Part shown: positions 16,502 through 22,825 of the stretch, one piece after another | How the letters are laid out: each line of letters opens with the position of its first letter | Position numbering within the stretch: the stretch's first letter is position 1 | Assembly: GCF_018449525.1 (NCBI RefSeq) | Contig: NZ_JAAVUS010000011.1 | Span: 62,001 to 126,000, forward strand | Source of the DNA: Bradyrhizobium sp. dw_78 | GTDB taxonomy: Bacteria; Pseudomonadota; Alphaproteobacteria; Rhizobiales; Xanthobacteraceae | Direction: 5' to 3' | Length of the DNA stretch: 64,000 nt | Position numbers and translations under genes: made by a program | The notes under the pieces: model-generated | What the model saw: the letters and a program-made list of their open reading frames with translations, nothing else | Databases searched by the model: none | What the model was told of the DNA's origin: nothing

Positions 16502-16765
16502 ATGACCATTCCTCCGTTCAACGACAACCCTCCCGACCTGCCGCATGTCACCCCCTATGATGAGCGGCACCTCAAGATCTACATCCGGCTGCTCGATGCC
16601 GATGAGGAGGGCGCCGACTGGCGCGAGGTCGTAAAGGTGATTTTCGGTCTCGATGCCGAGCGCGAGCCCGATCGCGCGCGTGGCGTGCATGACAGTCATC
16701 TTGCACGAGCACGTTGGATGGCCAAAGCTGGGTACCGCGACCTGCTCAAGCCGCCGCTCCAATGA
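16502..16765 (+). CDS. Stand-alone DUF2285 protein, QseM-like antiactivator
   Basis: An 87-residue protein consisting of one DUF2285 domain (YDERHLKIYIRLLDADEEGADWREVVKVIF ... HLARARWMAKAGYRDLL). In ICEMlSymR7A, QseM is a DUF2285 antiactivator that binds the DUF6499 domain of FseA and also TraR, keeping the element silent; DUF2285 is an extended helix-turn-helix variant. Here the protein is net acidic by my count (about 16 Asp/Glu against 13 Arg/Lys), whereas the DUF2285 half of the adjacent FseA-like protein is strongly basic. This matches the known antiactivator/activator split. It shares the ending GYRDLL with the activator, supporting paralogy. The start is not certain because no strong ribosome-binding site precedes ATG 16502. 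Confidence 0.8.
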   Translation: MTIPPFNDNPPDLPHVTPYDERHLKIYIRLLDADEEGADWREVVKVIFGLDAEREPDRARGVHDSHLARARWMAKAGYRDLLKPPLQ

Positions 16766-16848
16766 GTTGACGGCGCGGCATTTTTCAATCGCTGCTTCTA
16801 TTCCCTCATGCTCAGTCGATTGAGTCCCTGCAACACGGGTTGCGACTC

Positions 16849-16940
16849 TGCGTCCTTCCGGGTCTCGCCGACCCCGCGAACACTCGGTCACGGGCAGGGG
16901 CGTGTCTCGCTTGGGGAGCGAGTGATTCTGGAGTGATCGC
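16849..16940 (+). promoter_or_regulatory. Partial third copy of the ICE leader (before the fseA-like gene)
   Basis: GGTCTCGCCGAC (from 16861) and CGGGCAGGGG (16891-16900) recur here, separated by an extra ~20 bases. A hairpin (CTCGCT 16906-16911 / AGCGAG 16917-16922) and a GGAG ribosome-binding site before ATG 16941 follow. The order block, GGGCAGGG, hairpin, RBS is the same as in copies 1 and 2. Confidence 0.45.
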
Positions 16941-17724
16941 ATGCCGGATGATGAAAGCTGGCGGTCGCAGGATGCGACCGCCTATCTGGATCGCGTGCAA
17001 CGCGCGGGTTTCGCCTGGGAATTCCTTCGACGCAATCCGGACTACCGCAATGATTACGAAGACATGCGCCGTGATGTGGCGAGCGGAACCGCCGCCACGC
17101 TGGAGGCAGCCCTGGCGCTGGCCCAGCGCTGGGGGTTGAGTTTTCCCGTGCGATCCGCAGCAGCCAAGCGACCGCGCCCTGACATTGTGGGCGTTCAATA
17201 CTCTCCCGGCGGCGACCGCACTCACGGCGGCGCCGCCCGGCACCGAAAGCATGCTGCGCTTCGATTCTTTGCCATCGCCGGCATTCTCCGTGGACTGCGA
17301 CGACGGCCGACACCTCCTGTGGTGGGAGACCCAGGACGAACAGCGGATTTGGATTCTGCCGGATGCGACGGCGACTGCCTCCGTTGCCGCTATCATCCCC
17401 TTCGACCAACACCTCCCGGATCGGCTCGCAACTACCCTTCACCTGTGGCAACGCCTGACCGGAGTTGCGACGGCGCCGAGTGCATCGTCGTCGTTGACCA
17501 GGCAGCAGCGCCACCGCCTGATTTTGATGCTGAGAGCACTTGACGGCCGGCACGACCGCGCGAGTTACCGCAATCTCGCTGCTGTATTGCTTGATCCGGA
17601 TGTGCGGCGGCAAAGCCGGCACGACTGGCTGACGTCGCCGCGCCGCGCGCAGATCATTCGTCTGGTCAAGGATGCGGTCCGCCGCATGGAAGGCGGCTAT
17701 CGCGACCTGCTGCGCGGTCGATAG
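16941..17724 (+). CDS. fseA: FseA-like excision activator (DUF6499-DUF2285), joined by +1 frameshift
   Basis: Two overlapping frames encode one protein. Frame A starts at ATG 16941 and gives a DUF6499 domain (WRSQDATAYLDRVQRAGFAWEFLRRNPDYRNDY). Frame B, shifted by +1, gives a linker (DRALTLWAFNTLPAAT, DDGRHLLWWETQDEQRIWIL) and a basic DUF2285 domain ending at 17724. Joining them at UUU 17142-17144 by slipping to UUC (17143-17145) yields a continuous ~260-residue protein through WGLSF/PCDPQQPSDRALTLW, the normal layout of fused homologues. In ICEMlSymR7A the msi172/msi171 frames are fused by the same tRNA-Phe UUU-to-UUC +1 slip to make FseA, which activates rdfS. Without slipping, frame A runs on to 17543 with a non-conserved tail. 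It precedes the rdfS-like gene. Confidence 0.82.
17142..17145 (+). other. Predicted +1 programmed ribosomal frameshift site (UUU-C)
   Basis: In frame A the codons are AGU UUU CCC. The Phe tRNA can move one base forward from UUU to UUC, after which CCG UGC GAU opens frame B. This is the only place in the overlap where both sides keep the expected family sequence and where a UUUC occurs in phase. Confidence 0.75.
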
Positions 17725-17941
17725 CTTTCGTCGCCAACGCCTCTTCGACACCGGTGCCGCTGCGCGGACAGCACGGCGCCCCTGTTGCGTTTGGCCCGTT
17801 CAACGGACCGCGCAGGCGGGGGGATGGACAGAAACCGAGTCTTCATCTTCGTTCATCCTCCTTCCGGCATCAAATCCGCCATGCTGCGCGCGTCACGCCG
17901 TCGATCGCCGATCGCGGCCGATGCCACACCGGACGGATGCC

Positions 17942-18223
17942 ATGAGCGACAAGCCAGTTCATCCCCAACAGCGTTATCTGCGGACCCCCGAGGCGGCGCG
18001 GTTTCTTGGACTCTCCGGCCGCACGCTCGAGAAGCACCGCACCCACGGCACCGGCCCGCGTTATCGCAAGCTGGGCGGCCGCGTCGTCTATGCCGTCGAA
18101 GACCTGCTGGCGTGGGCCGACATCGGCCTTCGCCGCTCGACGACCGAGCAGACCAACGGCGTCGTTCATGCGGCCAAGCCGGTGCCCGGCTTTGGATCTC
18201 TGGCCCGCGGCCGACGGCCGTGA
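17942..18223 (+). CDS. rdfS: RdfS-like excisionase / recombination directionality factor
   Basis: A 93-residue winged-helix (MerR/excisionase-type HTH_17) protein: YLRTPEAARFLGLSGRTLEKHRTHGTGPRYRKLGGRVVYAVEDLLAWAD. The motif G-T-G-P-x-Y-x-K-x-G-x-x-V-x-Y is the usual DNA-contact wing of this group. In ICEMlSymR7A the equivalent RdfS binds the attachment site, turns the integrase toward excision and is switched on by FseA; here it lies directly downstream of the fseA-like gene and upstream of DUF2840 and traF, the conserved order. The frame is open upstream, but ATG 17942 is the domain-consistent start. The stop overlaps the GTG of the next gene. Confidence 0.82.
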   Translation: MSDKPVHPQQRYLRTPEAARFLGLSGRTLEKHRTHGTGPRYRKLGGRVVYAVEDLLAWADIGLRRSTTEQTNGVVHAAKPVPGFGSLARGRRP

Positions 18224-18732
18224 ACGCACGGGCCGCAGCCGCAACGAGCGCGTCGACCGGTGTTCCGGCCGACATCCTCACCTATGTCGAATTGACGTGG
18301 CATGCCAAACACGTCGAGCACCGCATCCGCTTCGGTCATCCGGTCCGCCGAGAACGGCGCGATCGTCGACATGGCCGCGTTGCTTTCGCCCCTGGCAGCA
18401 TCTTTGCCGTTATCCGTTGGGCGGCCAATGATTTCGGTACCGTGTTGTCGCGGATCGATATCCTGCGCGCGGTCGGCGCAGGCGAACGCTGCACCACCGT
18501 GCCGTTCGTCGAGCCGGGTGCTGCCATCCTGCTCTCGATCTCAGGCTGGCCCAAGGTTGAGCGGGTGTTGCAGGCGATCGACGGCGTCGAGGCGCTGCGC
18601 ATCGATCCCGCTGACGCCGCGCCGGAGCATTGGCAGCACGTTCACAACCGGCTCAGCGTCAATGAGGTGCCGCGCGGCTACACACGCAGCCGTCATCAGA
18701 TCTGGCTGAAACGGCGAAGGATCGCGCCATGA
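18220..18732 (+). CDS. DUF2840 family protein
   Basis: A 170-residue protein. The GTG start at 18220 overlaps the rdfS-like stop (TGA 18221-18223), so translation is coupled. The family core is clear: LTYVELTWHAKHVEHRIRFG, FAPGSIFAVIRWAANDFGTV, AVGAGERCTTVPFVEPGA and HNRLSVNEVPRGYTRSRHQIWLKRR. DUF2840 genes are found between the excisionase and traF in alphaproteobacterial ICEs; the function is unknown. Length fits the family. Its stop overlaps the ATG of the traF fragment (ATGA). Confidence 0.85.
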   Translation: MNARAAAATSASTGVPADILTYVELTWHAKHVEHRIRFGHPVRRERRDRRHGRVAFAPGSIFAVIRWAANDFGTVLSRIDILRAVGAGERCTTVPFVEPGAAILLSISGWPKVERVLQAIDGVEALRIDPADAAPEHWQHVHNRLSVNEVPRGYTRSRHQIWLKRRRIAP

Positions 18733-19002
18733 CGCGTCGCACCGCTCTCATCGTCGTCACGCTGCTCGGTGTCGCCATCCTGGTTCCTCCGATCGGATCG
18801 AAGCCGTTGCCGCATTACATCTGGAATCTCACTCCCAGCGTTCCGCTTGGTCTCTACGGCGTGCGGCCACCTGACGAACTGCGCGTCACCAGCCTGGTCG
18901 TGGCGATACCGCCGGAGCCGCTCGCGACGCTGTTGGCCGATGGCGGCTATCTCGCCCACGGCGTACCGCTGCTCAAGCGCATCTTCGCGCTTTCCGGCCA
19001 GA
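18729..19002 (+). pseudogene. traF: TraF-like S26 peptidase, 3' half lost
   Basis: The first ~91 residues are a TraF-type conjugative signal peptidase: a membrane helix (ALIVVTLLGVAILVPP), the catalytic Ser in NLTPSVPLGLY (about residue 37) and the catalytic Lys in GVPLLKRIFALSG (about residue 83). After GQ, near 19002, the frame stays open to 19193 but only as antisense of a short-chain dehydrogenase gene, so the conserved C-terminal part of TraF is missing. In intact elements TraF matures the conjugative pilin. The gene is the right-hand cut end of the ICE remnant. Confidence 0.82.
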
Positions 19003-19235
19003 TCGAGTGCCGCCTTCACCGCTGCTTCTCCGGTCGCCGGCAGGGCGATGTCGCCCACATGGGCGATCGCGCGCTTTCCGTTGGCGTCTGTTTGCTTGGC
19101 CGCGGCCTGGGCCTTGGCGGCATCGCGTCCGATGATGACGACAGATCCGCCTTCCGCGACAAATCGGGTCGCAACTTCCTTGCCGATCCCTGAACTGCCC
19201 CCTGTGACGATCGCGACCTTGTCCTGAAAGCGCAT
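19003..19235 (-). pseudogene. Short-chain dehydrogenase/reductase, N-terminal fragment
   Basis: From ATG 19235 (MRFQDKVAIVTGGSSGIGKEV) the first ~75 residues are a classic SDR Rossmann start with TGGSSGIG and the second strand VVIIGRD. Similarity ends near 19005, exactly where the opposing traF gene breaks, and the frame then runs into antisense ICE sequence to 18696. The catalytic Ser-Tyr-Lys part is absent, so the product cannot be an enzyme. The start of the gene is intact and has a CTATCGATAG palindrome 26 bases upstream, as do the neighbouring ABM and TetR genes, so it was probably part of that regulon before it was cut. Confidence 0.82.
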
Positions 19236-19260
19236 GGGTAGCTCCATTGTCTCACTCTAC

Positions 19261-19270
19261 CTATCGATAG
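19261..19270. promoter_or_regulatory. CTATCGATAG palindrome, candidate TetR operator 1
   Basis: A perfect 10-base palindrome 26 bases upstream of the SDR start. The same palindrome recurs at 19324-19333 and 20303-20312, and a related inverted repeat lies at 20351-20368 before the TetR gene. Confidence 0.5.
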
Positions 19271-19323
19271 ATTTATACGTTTGGGAGAACTAACCTCGGG
19301 AAACTGGATGCGTCAAGCTCGAT

Positions 19324-19333
19324 CTATCGATAG
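19324..19333. promoter_or_regulatory. CTATCGATAG palindrome, candidate TetR operator 2
   Basis: Second exact copy, 54 bases from the first. No complete gene starts next to it now; the adjacent DNA (19338-19410) encodes only a 24-codon frame and may be the trace of another lost target. Confidence 0.4.
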
Positions 19334-19470
19334 AGAGATGAACGATGTTGTGACCGGCGGCGAAACGACTGACCGCTTCGCCGAAGAGGCTCCCTCGGTG
19401 TCATTTCGCTGAGCAGGGAGAGGTGTAGTCGGGAGCGCGGAGCCGCCTTTATTTTAGCGAACCACGGCGC

Positions 19471-20160
19471 TTATCGGCGTGTCGTCGAGCCACGTAGAAT
19501 GTCAGGATAATATTGCGGGCTCTCCCGTCGATCGTACATGCCGTAATCACGCACGATGCGCACGACGCGATGGCGGATCGCGTCGGCCTCGGGGAACAGC
19601 TCTGGTTTAAACTGCTCAGCGGAGCCGCGGTCGCGCCAGGTCGCTAACAATGCAAGTTTTCCCGCGTTGTAGATGCTTGCGAAAACATCGTGGTCGATCA
19701 GGGCCGGGTGCGTTTGGTCGAGCGACAAACGGTCGGCGAGCGCCGACGAAGCCAGTGATCCTGCTCCGGCCCGTGCCGGCAAAACCTCGGTCAGCGTCGC
19801 AAACTTCCCGGCGCCGACCTCCGTCTCGTCCAAACGCTGTTCCAGCAGAGATACGCCGTCGGGAGGTGCCGAATCCGACACGACTTCGCCAACCCGCAAA
19901 TGATAATCTTGGAAGACGTCGTCGCGGCCGCGCTGTTGAGTCTCGTGGTGCTTGGCGACGGTGCGCCATCTCACAACAGACTTTTCGTCTCGCCACGTGG
20001 AATGCGACAGGATCCACCCTGGCCGACGCGCGCTTTCGAAGCGCTCGTTGTCGACGAACCCGTCGATGCCCTCCAGGATCGGCTTCAAGTCTTTTGCAAG
20101 CGCGAGGTAAAGCTCGAATCGTTCTTTCTTGGGATGGACTTCGAAGATCACCGAGAACAT
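19471..20160 (-). CDS. Antibiotic biosynthesis monooxygenase (ABM) domain protein
   Basis: A 229-residue protein with one clear ferredoxin-like ABM domain (about 1-100: MFSVIFEVHPKKERFELYLALAKDLKPILEGIDGFVDNERFES ... WILSHSTWRDEKSVVRWRT) and a weaker second repeat (about 125-215, with LALLATWRDRGSAEQF). Tandem ABM proteins are small cofactor-free or quinol-type oxygenases, or act as stress proteins; the substrate is unknown. The start at 20160 is chosen because the domain begins there, although the frame is open to 20247. It is divergent from the TetR gene at 20386, and CTATCGATAG lies between them, so repression by that TetR is likely. Confidence 0.8.
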   Translation of the reverse strand: MFSVIFEVHPKKERFELYLALAKDLKPILEGIDGFVDNERFESARRPGWILSHSTWRDEKSVVRWRTVAKHHETQQRGRDDVFQDYHLRVGEVVSDSAPPDGVSLLEQRLDETEVGAGKFATLTEVLPARAGAGSLASSALADRLSLDQTHPALIDHDVFASIYNAGKLALLATWRDRGSAEQFKPELFPEADAIRHRVVRIVRDYGMYDRRESPQYYPDILRGSTTRR

Positions 20161-20302
20161 CTTGATCACCCTGCTCGTCTGTGAGGTTCGTGCTCGGGGG
20201 AGGGGTAATATCTTTCTGCCGCGATCGACGAGCCGGAGCCCGGCCAATGGCCCGAACCTCAGGATTGCGACAGGCCCTCAATGCCTCATTTAGCACATTA
20301 CC

Positions 20303-20312
20303 CTATCGATAG
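20303..20312. promoter_or_regulatory. CTATCGATAG palindrome, candidate TetR operator 3
   Basis: Third exact copy, in the divergent promoter region between the ABM gene and the TetR gene. Confidence 0.55.
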
Positions 20313-20350
20313 ATAGACTGACAAGGCATTGTTTTTGGTCTCTTTAAGCC

Positions 20351-20368
20351 CTACCTATCGAGAGGTAG
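20351..20368. promoter_or_regulatory. Inverted repeat CTACCT-N6-AGGTAG, candidate TetR operator 4
   Basis: A perfect 6-base inverted repeat with core TATCGA, 18 bases before the TetR start codon. It overlaps the leader of that gene and resembles the other three sites, suggesting autoregulation. Confidence 0.5.
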
Positions 20369-20385
20369 CCACGGGAGCAGATTCA

Positions 20386-20937
20386 ATGAGTGACGTCACC
20401 GCCGCCATCATGGACGCCGCTGAGCGGCGAATGCGGAAGGGCGGCTTCAACGGTTTCAGTTTTCGAGAGATTGCAGCGGACGTGGGCGTCAAGAGTTCGA
20501 GCGTCCACTATCATTTCCCGACCAAGGAAGACCTCGCAGCGGCCGTCATTCAGCGCTATACCGCACAGACCGCGGATTTGTTCGAGCGGGAGCTCCAAAA
20601 GGAGCCAAACCCGGTGAAGGTTTGGGTCAGAGCATTCCGCGGCACGCTGCACTCGGAGGATCGCATGTGTCCGTGCGCGGTGCTCGGTGCATCAACCATG
20701 GATCTGCCGCTGGAGGTGTCGACGGAGGTCAAGAAGTTCTTCAAGATGTGTCATGAGAAGCTCGTCGAGAAGGGCCTCTCGTCTGATGAGGCCTCGCATC
20801 TGCTGGCAACGATTACGGGGGCATTGGTGGTGGCTAATGCGGTAAATGACTTTGCGACATACGATCGAGCTACACGTGAGTTTACCCGAACGTGGAAGCC
20901 TGCGTCGGCGAAAGTTGGTCGCCAGCGCTCGAAGTAA
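20386..20937 (+). CDS. TetR/AcrR-family regulator
   Basis: A 183-residue repressor. The helix-turn-helix is at about residues 5-50 (IMDAAERRMRKGGFNGFSFREIAADVGVKSSSVHYHFPTKEDL), the rest a helical ligand domain containing RMCPCAVLGAS and a conserved-looking SHLLATITGALVVANAV. GGGAG precedes ATG 20386. It is divergent from the ABM gene and sits among four CTATCGATAG-type palindromes, so it probably represses itself, ABM and the now broken SDR. The Cys pair in RMCPCAV could make it sensitive to oxidants or electrophiles (inference). Confidence 0.92.
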   Translation: MSDVTAAIMDAAERRMRKGGFNGFSFREIAADVGVKSSSVHYHFPTKEDLAAAVIQRYTAQTADLFERELQKEPNPVKVWVRAFRGTLHSEDRMCPCAVLGASTMDLPLEVSTEVKKFFKMCHEKLVEKGLSSDEASHLLATITGALVVANAVNDFATYDRATREFTRTWKPASAKVGRQRSK

Positions 20938-21265
20938 GCATCGAGCTCGCGCCGCGTGAATTCCGTTTCAAAATCACGGCTAATGAAGGTCCGTTCGGCA
21001 GGAGCGCGATCCGCGGCCGGGCCGCAGTAGGAGAAGTAACCGCTCCCCCTTTATCTTCGCCCGGCCCAGCTCCGCCCGGCCGCCAGAGCCTGGCTGTCTA
21101 ATTGTGGCTCTACGCACCACCCGCTCATCGCCTATCAAGTTGCGTTCGGCACGAACCTTCTTCTGCAGAACATTGCGTGGATCTGGTTTTCATGGCCGCG
21201 CGTTGGCGCCGCGATCTTCTCCCCACGACGGAGCGATCGACGTCATACGTCCGAGGCTGCCCGTG
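20938..21265. other. Convergent intergenic region, no gene
   Basis: Lies between the ends of the TetR gene and the hydrolase gene. A 10-base inverted repeat (GCGGCCGGGC 21013-21022, GCCCGGCCGC 21074-21083) may form a bidirectional terminator structure. Confidence 0.4.
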
Positions 21266-22522
21266 TCAGCCATTCGCCACTTGGACGGCAGAGTCCGGGA
21301 GCGCAGGAACGCGCCGACGTCCGTCGTGCAGATCAAGCGTTTCGTCCAGCCAGTTGAAGACGACTTCGTGGAGGTAAGCCAAGGCGCCCGATTGGCAATG
21401 ATTTTCAGCCCCGTCTTCGCTGGTGAATCGGAACAGGGTCTTCGGAGCTTGCAACGCATCGTAGATTTTCTGCGGCTGGCCGCGGAAAAACATGTCCCCC
21501 TCGGCCTCCAGAACCAGGCAGGGGCACCGAATCTGTCCCGCGACGCCCTGCATCGTGAGCGGCTTGGTCTTTGTCAGAAAATCGACAATGCTCGAAGCTC
21601 CAAAACACCAGACACCCTGTGTGATGCCCCAGCGCAGATTCGTATTGCTCGCCATGGCTTTGCGGATGATCTGCTCGCACTTGACGGTGTCGCCCGTGTC
21701 CAGAGCGGCGACCGCCTCTTTCGGCAGCATGCCCCGAAAGCTTTCATGGCAGTCGTATACGCCGTCGAACAAGACAGTTGCGCGAACTCTATGCTCAAAA
21801 GCCGCGGCGCGGGCAGCGAGATAGCCGCCCAGGCTCATGCCCATGAGTGCGAGATTCTCGCCGTCTACGTCCGGCCTGGTCAGGGCGTAGTCCACGACAG
21901 GGGTCAGCACCGCCTCCCAATCGCATCGGAAGGGGAGCTTCTGTTCGCGCATCGGCGCACCCTGTCCGGGGCCGTCAAAGGTCAGACAGTTGTAGCCCCG
22001 CCGAACAGCGGCGGCCGCGCCGAAATAGAACAGCTCCTCGAGACTCGAGTCGAATCCGCCGTGGAAGATCAGTGTGGGGCGCGGCTTGCCGGAATTGTCC
22101 ACCTTGTAAAAATATCCAGGTAGCGTGGTTCCTTCGTAGGGAATTTCCACCGCCTCCCATGTTGGGCCGGTGAGCTTCGCCGCTTCGGCATACGCCTTTT
22201 GCGACGCCCTGGACTCCGAGAGAATGCGGGGGTCGGCAGGATCGCCATGGAGATAGAACTCGGCCGTCCGAAAGTAGGTGGATGCGCGCAGATAGGCTTC
22301 GCGGGCGCTTTCCAGGTGACCCGCCCCCAGGCTGGCGTCAGCCCGCGACAAGATCCGTCGCGCCAGCCTGTTCCATTCCGCGTACCAGCTCTCGAAATCA
22401 CCTTCCTTGATCCGTCCGGCGGCAGCCATCATCTCGCCGATATCCGAGCCTCCATAGTAGACGAAGCCGAGGTTGCGAACGAATTCGAATGCAAACGACT
22501 CATCTTTGAATGCGACCTTCAT
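21266..22522 (-). CDS. Alpha/beta hydrolase, FrsA/2,6-dihydropseudooxynicotine-hydrolase-like
   Basis: A 418-residue protein. The start is ATG 22522 with GGAGA eight bases upstream. It has a helical N-terminal cap (about 1-130, MKVAFKDESFAFEFVRNLGFVYYGGSDIGEM) and an alpha/beta-hydrolase fold with oxyanion region LIFHGGFDSSLEEL, the nucleophile elbow GMSLGGYLAARAA, an acid in LEAEGDMFF and the catalytic His in AENHCQSG. This layout (long cap, G-x-S-x-G-G, C-terminal GAENHC) is typical of the 2,6-dihydropseudooxynicotine hydrolase/FrsA-like group that cleave C-C or ester bonds in aromatic or heterocycle catabolism. The substrate is not predictable. It is divergent from a TetR gene whose operators lie in between. 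Confidence 0.88.
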   Translation of the reverse strand: MKVAFKDESFAFEFVRNLGFVYYGGSDIGEMMAAAGRIKEGDFESWYAEWNRLARRILSRADASLGAGHLESAREAYLRASTYFRTAEFYLHGDPADPRILSESRASQKAYAEAAKLTGPTWEAVEIPYEGTTLPGYFYKVDNSGKPRPTLIFHGGFDSSLEELFYFGAAAAVRRGYNCLTFDGPGQGAPMREQKLPFRCDWEAVLTPVVDYALTRPDVDGENLALMGMSLGGYLAARAAAFEHRVRATVLFDGVYDCHESFRGMLPKEAVAALDTGDTVKCEQIIRKAMASNTNLRWGITQGVWCFGASSIVDFLTKTKPLTMQGVAGQIRCPCLVLEAEGDMFFRGQPQKIYDALQAPKTLFRFTSEDGAENHCQSGALAYLHEVVFNWLDETLDLHDGRRRVPALPDSAVQVANG

Positions 22523-22787
22523 TGTCTTCTCCAGTTCGTCGGTTCTAGGGGCCGCGATCTGCCGACATCGGAGAGGCGGGGCGGAATCCACTTACTTCGG
22601 CCTCTACCGCGCGGGGCTCTGCCTCACGATCCGCAGTGTGGCAGTCTCAACTCCATCATCACGTTGTCGACGGCAAAAAACTCTTGACGGGGCGTGCCGC
22701 GTCGGCGGCGGAACTCTGGCCGAGGGCCGGGCGGAGGAGGGTCGAGAAGCTTTTCACCGCGTCGTTCATGCTCTAAGTCTCCATGAA
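22523..22787. other. Divergent promoter region between hydrolase and TetR genes
   Basis: No supported gene. A minus-strand ATG at 22769 with GGAG upstream opens a short frame (MNDAVKSFSTLLRPALGQ...) that may be the 5' relic of a lost target gene; it is broken by the run of A/T at 22676-22680. Confidence 0.35.
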
Positions 22788-22805
22788 TGGAACGCTATCG
22801 TTCCA
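22788..22805. promoter_or_regulatory. Candidate TetR operator TGGAACG-N4-CGTTCCA, copy 1
   Basis: A perfect 7-base inverted repeat around CTAT. A second near-perfect copy starts 39 bases downstream. It is positioned between the divergent hydrolase and TetR genes. Confidence 0.6.
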
Positions 22806-22825
22806 ACCAACTGGGGATGCCGACG

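Larger units (their letters stand above)
9310..19003 (+). mobile_element. Truncated integrative and conjugative element (ICEMlSym-like excision module, incomplete)
   Basis: Genes typical of alphaproteobacterial ICEs occur in a row: ParB-like, DUF736, (IS110), DUF932, XRE repressor, DUF2285 antiactivator, frameshifted DUF6499-DUF2285 activator, RdfS-like excisionase, DUF2840, TraF peptidase. In intact elements a relaxase and conjugation genes follow traF. Here traF stops in mid-gene near 19003 and unrelated DNA begins. No integrase, relaxase, TraI/TraR or attachment site is in the window, so this is a remnant or one piece of a split element. The left limit is set at the first shared leader block and is approximate. 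Confidence 0.7.
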
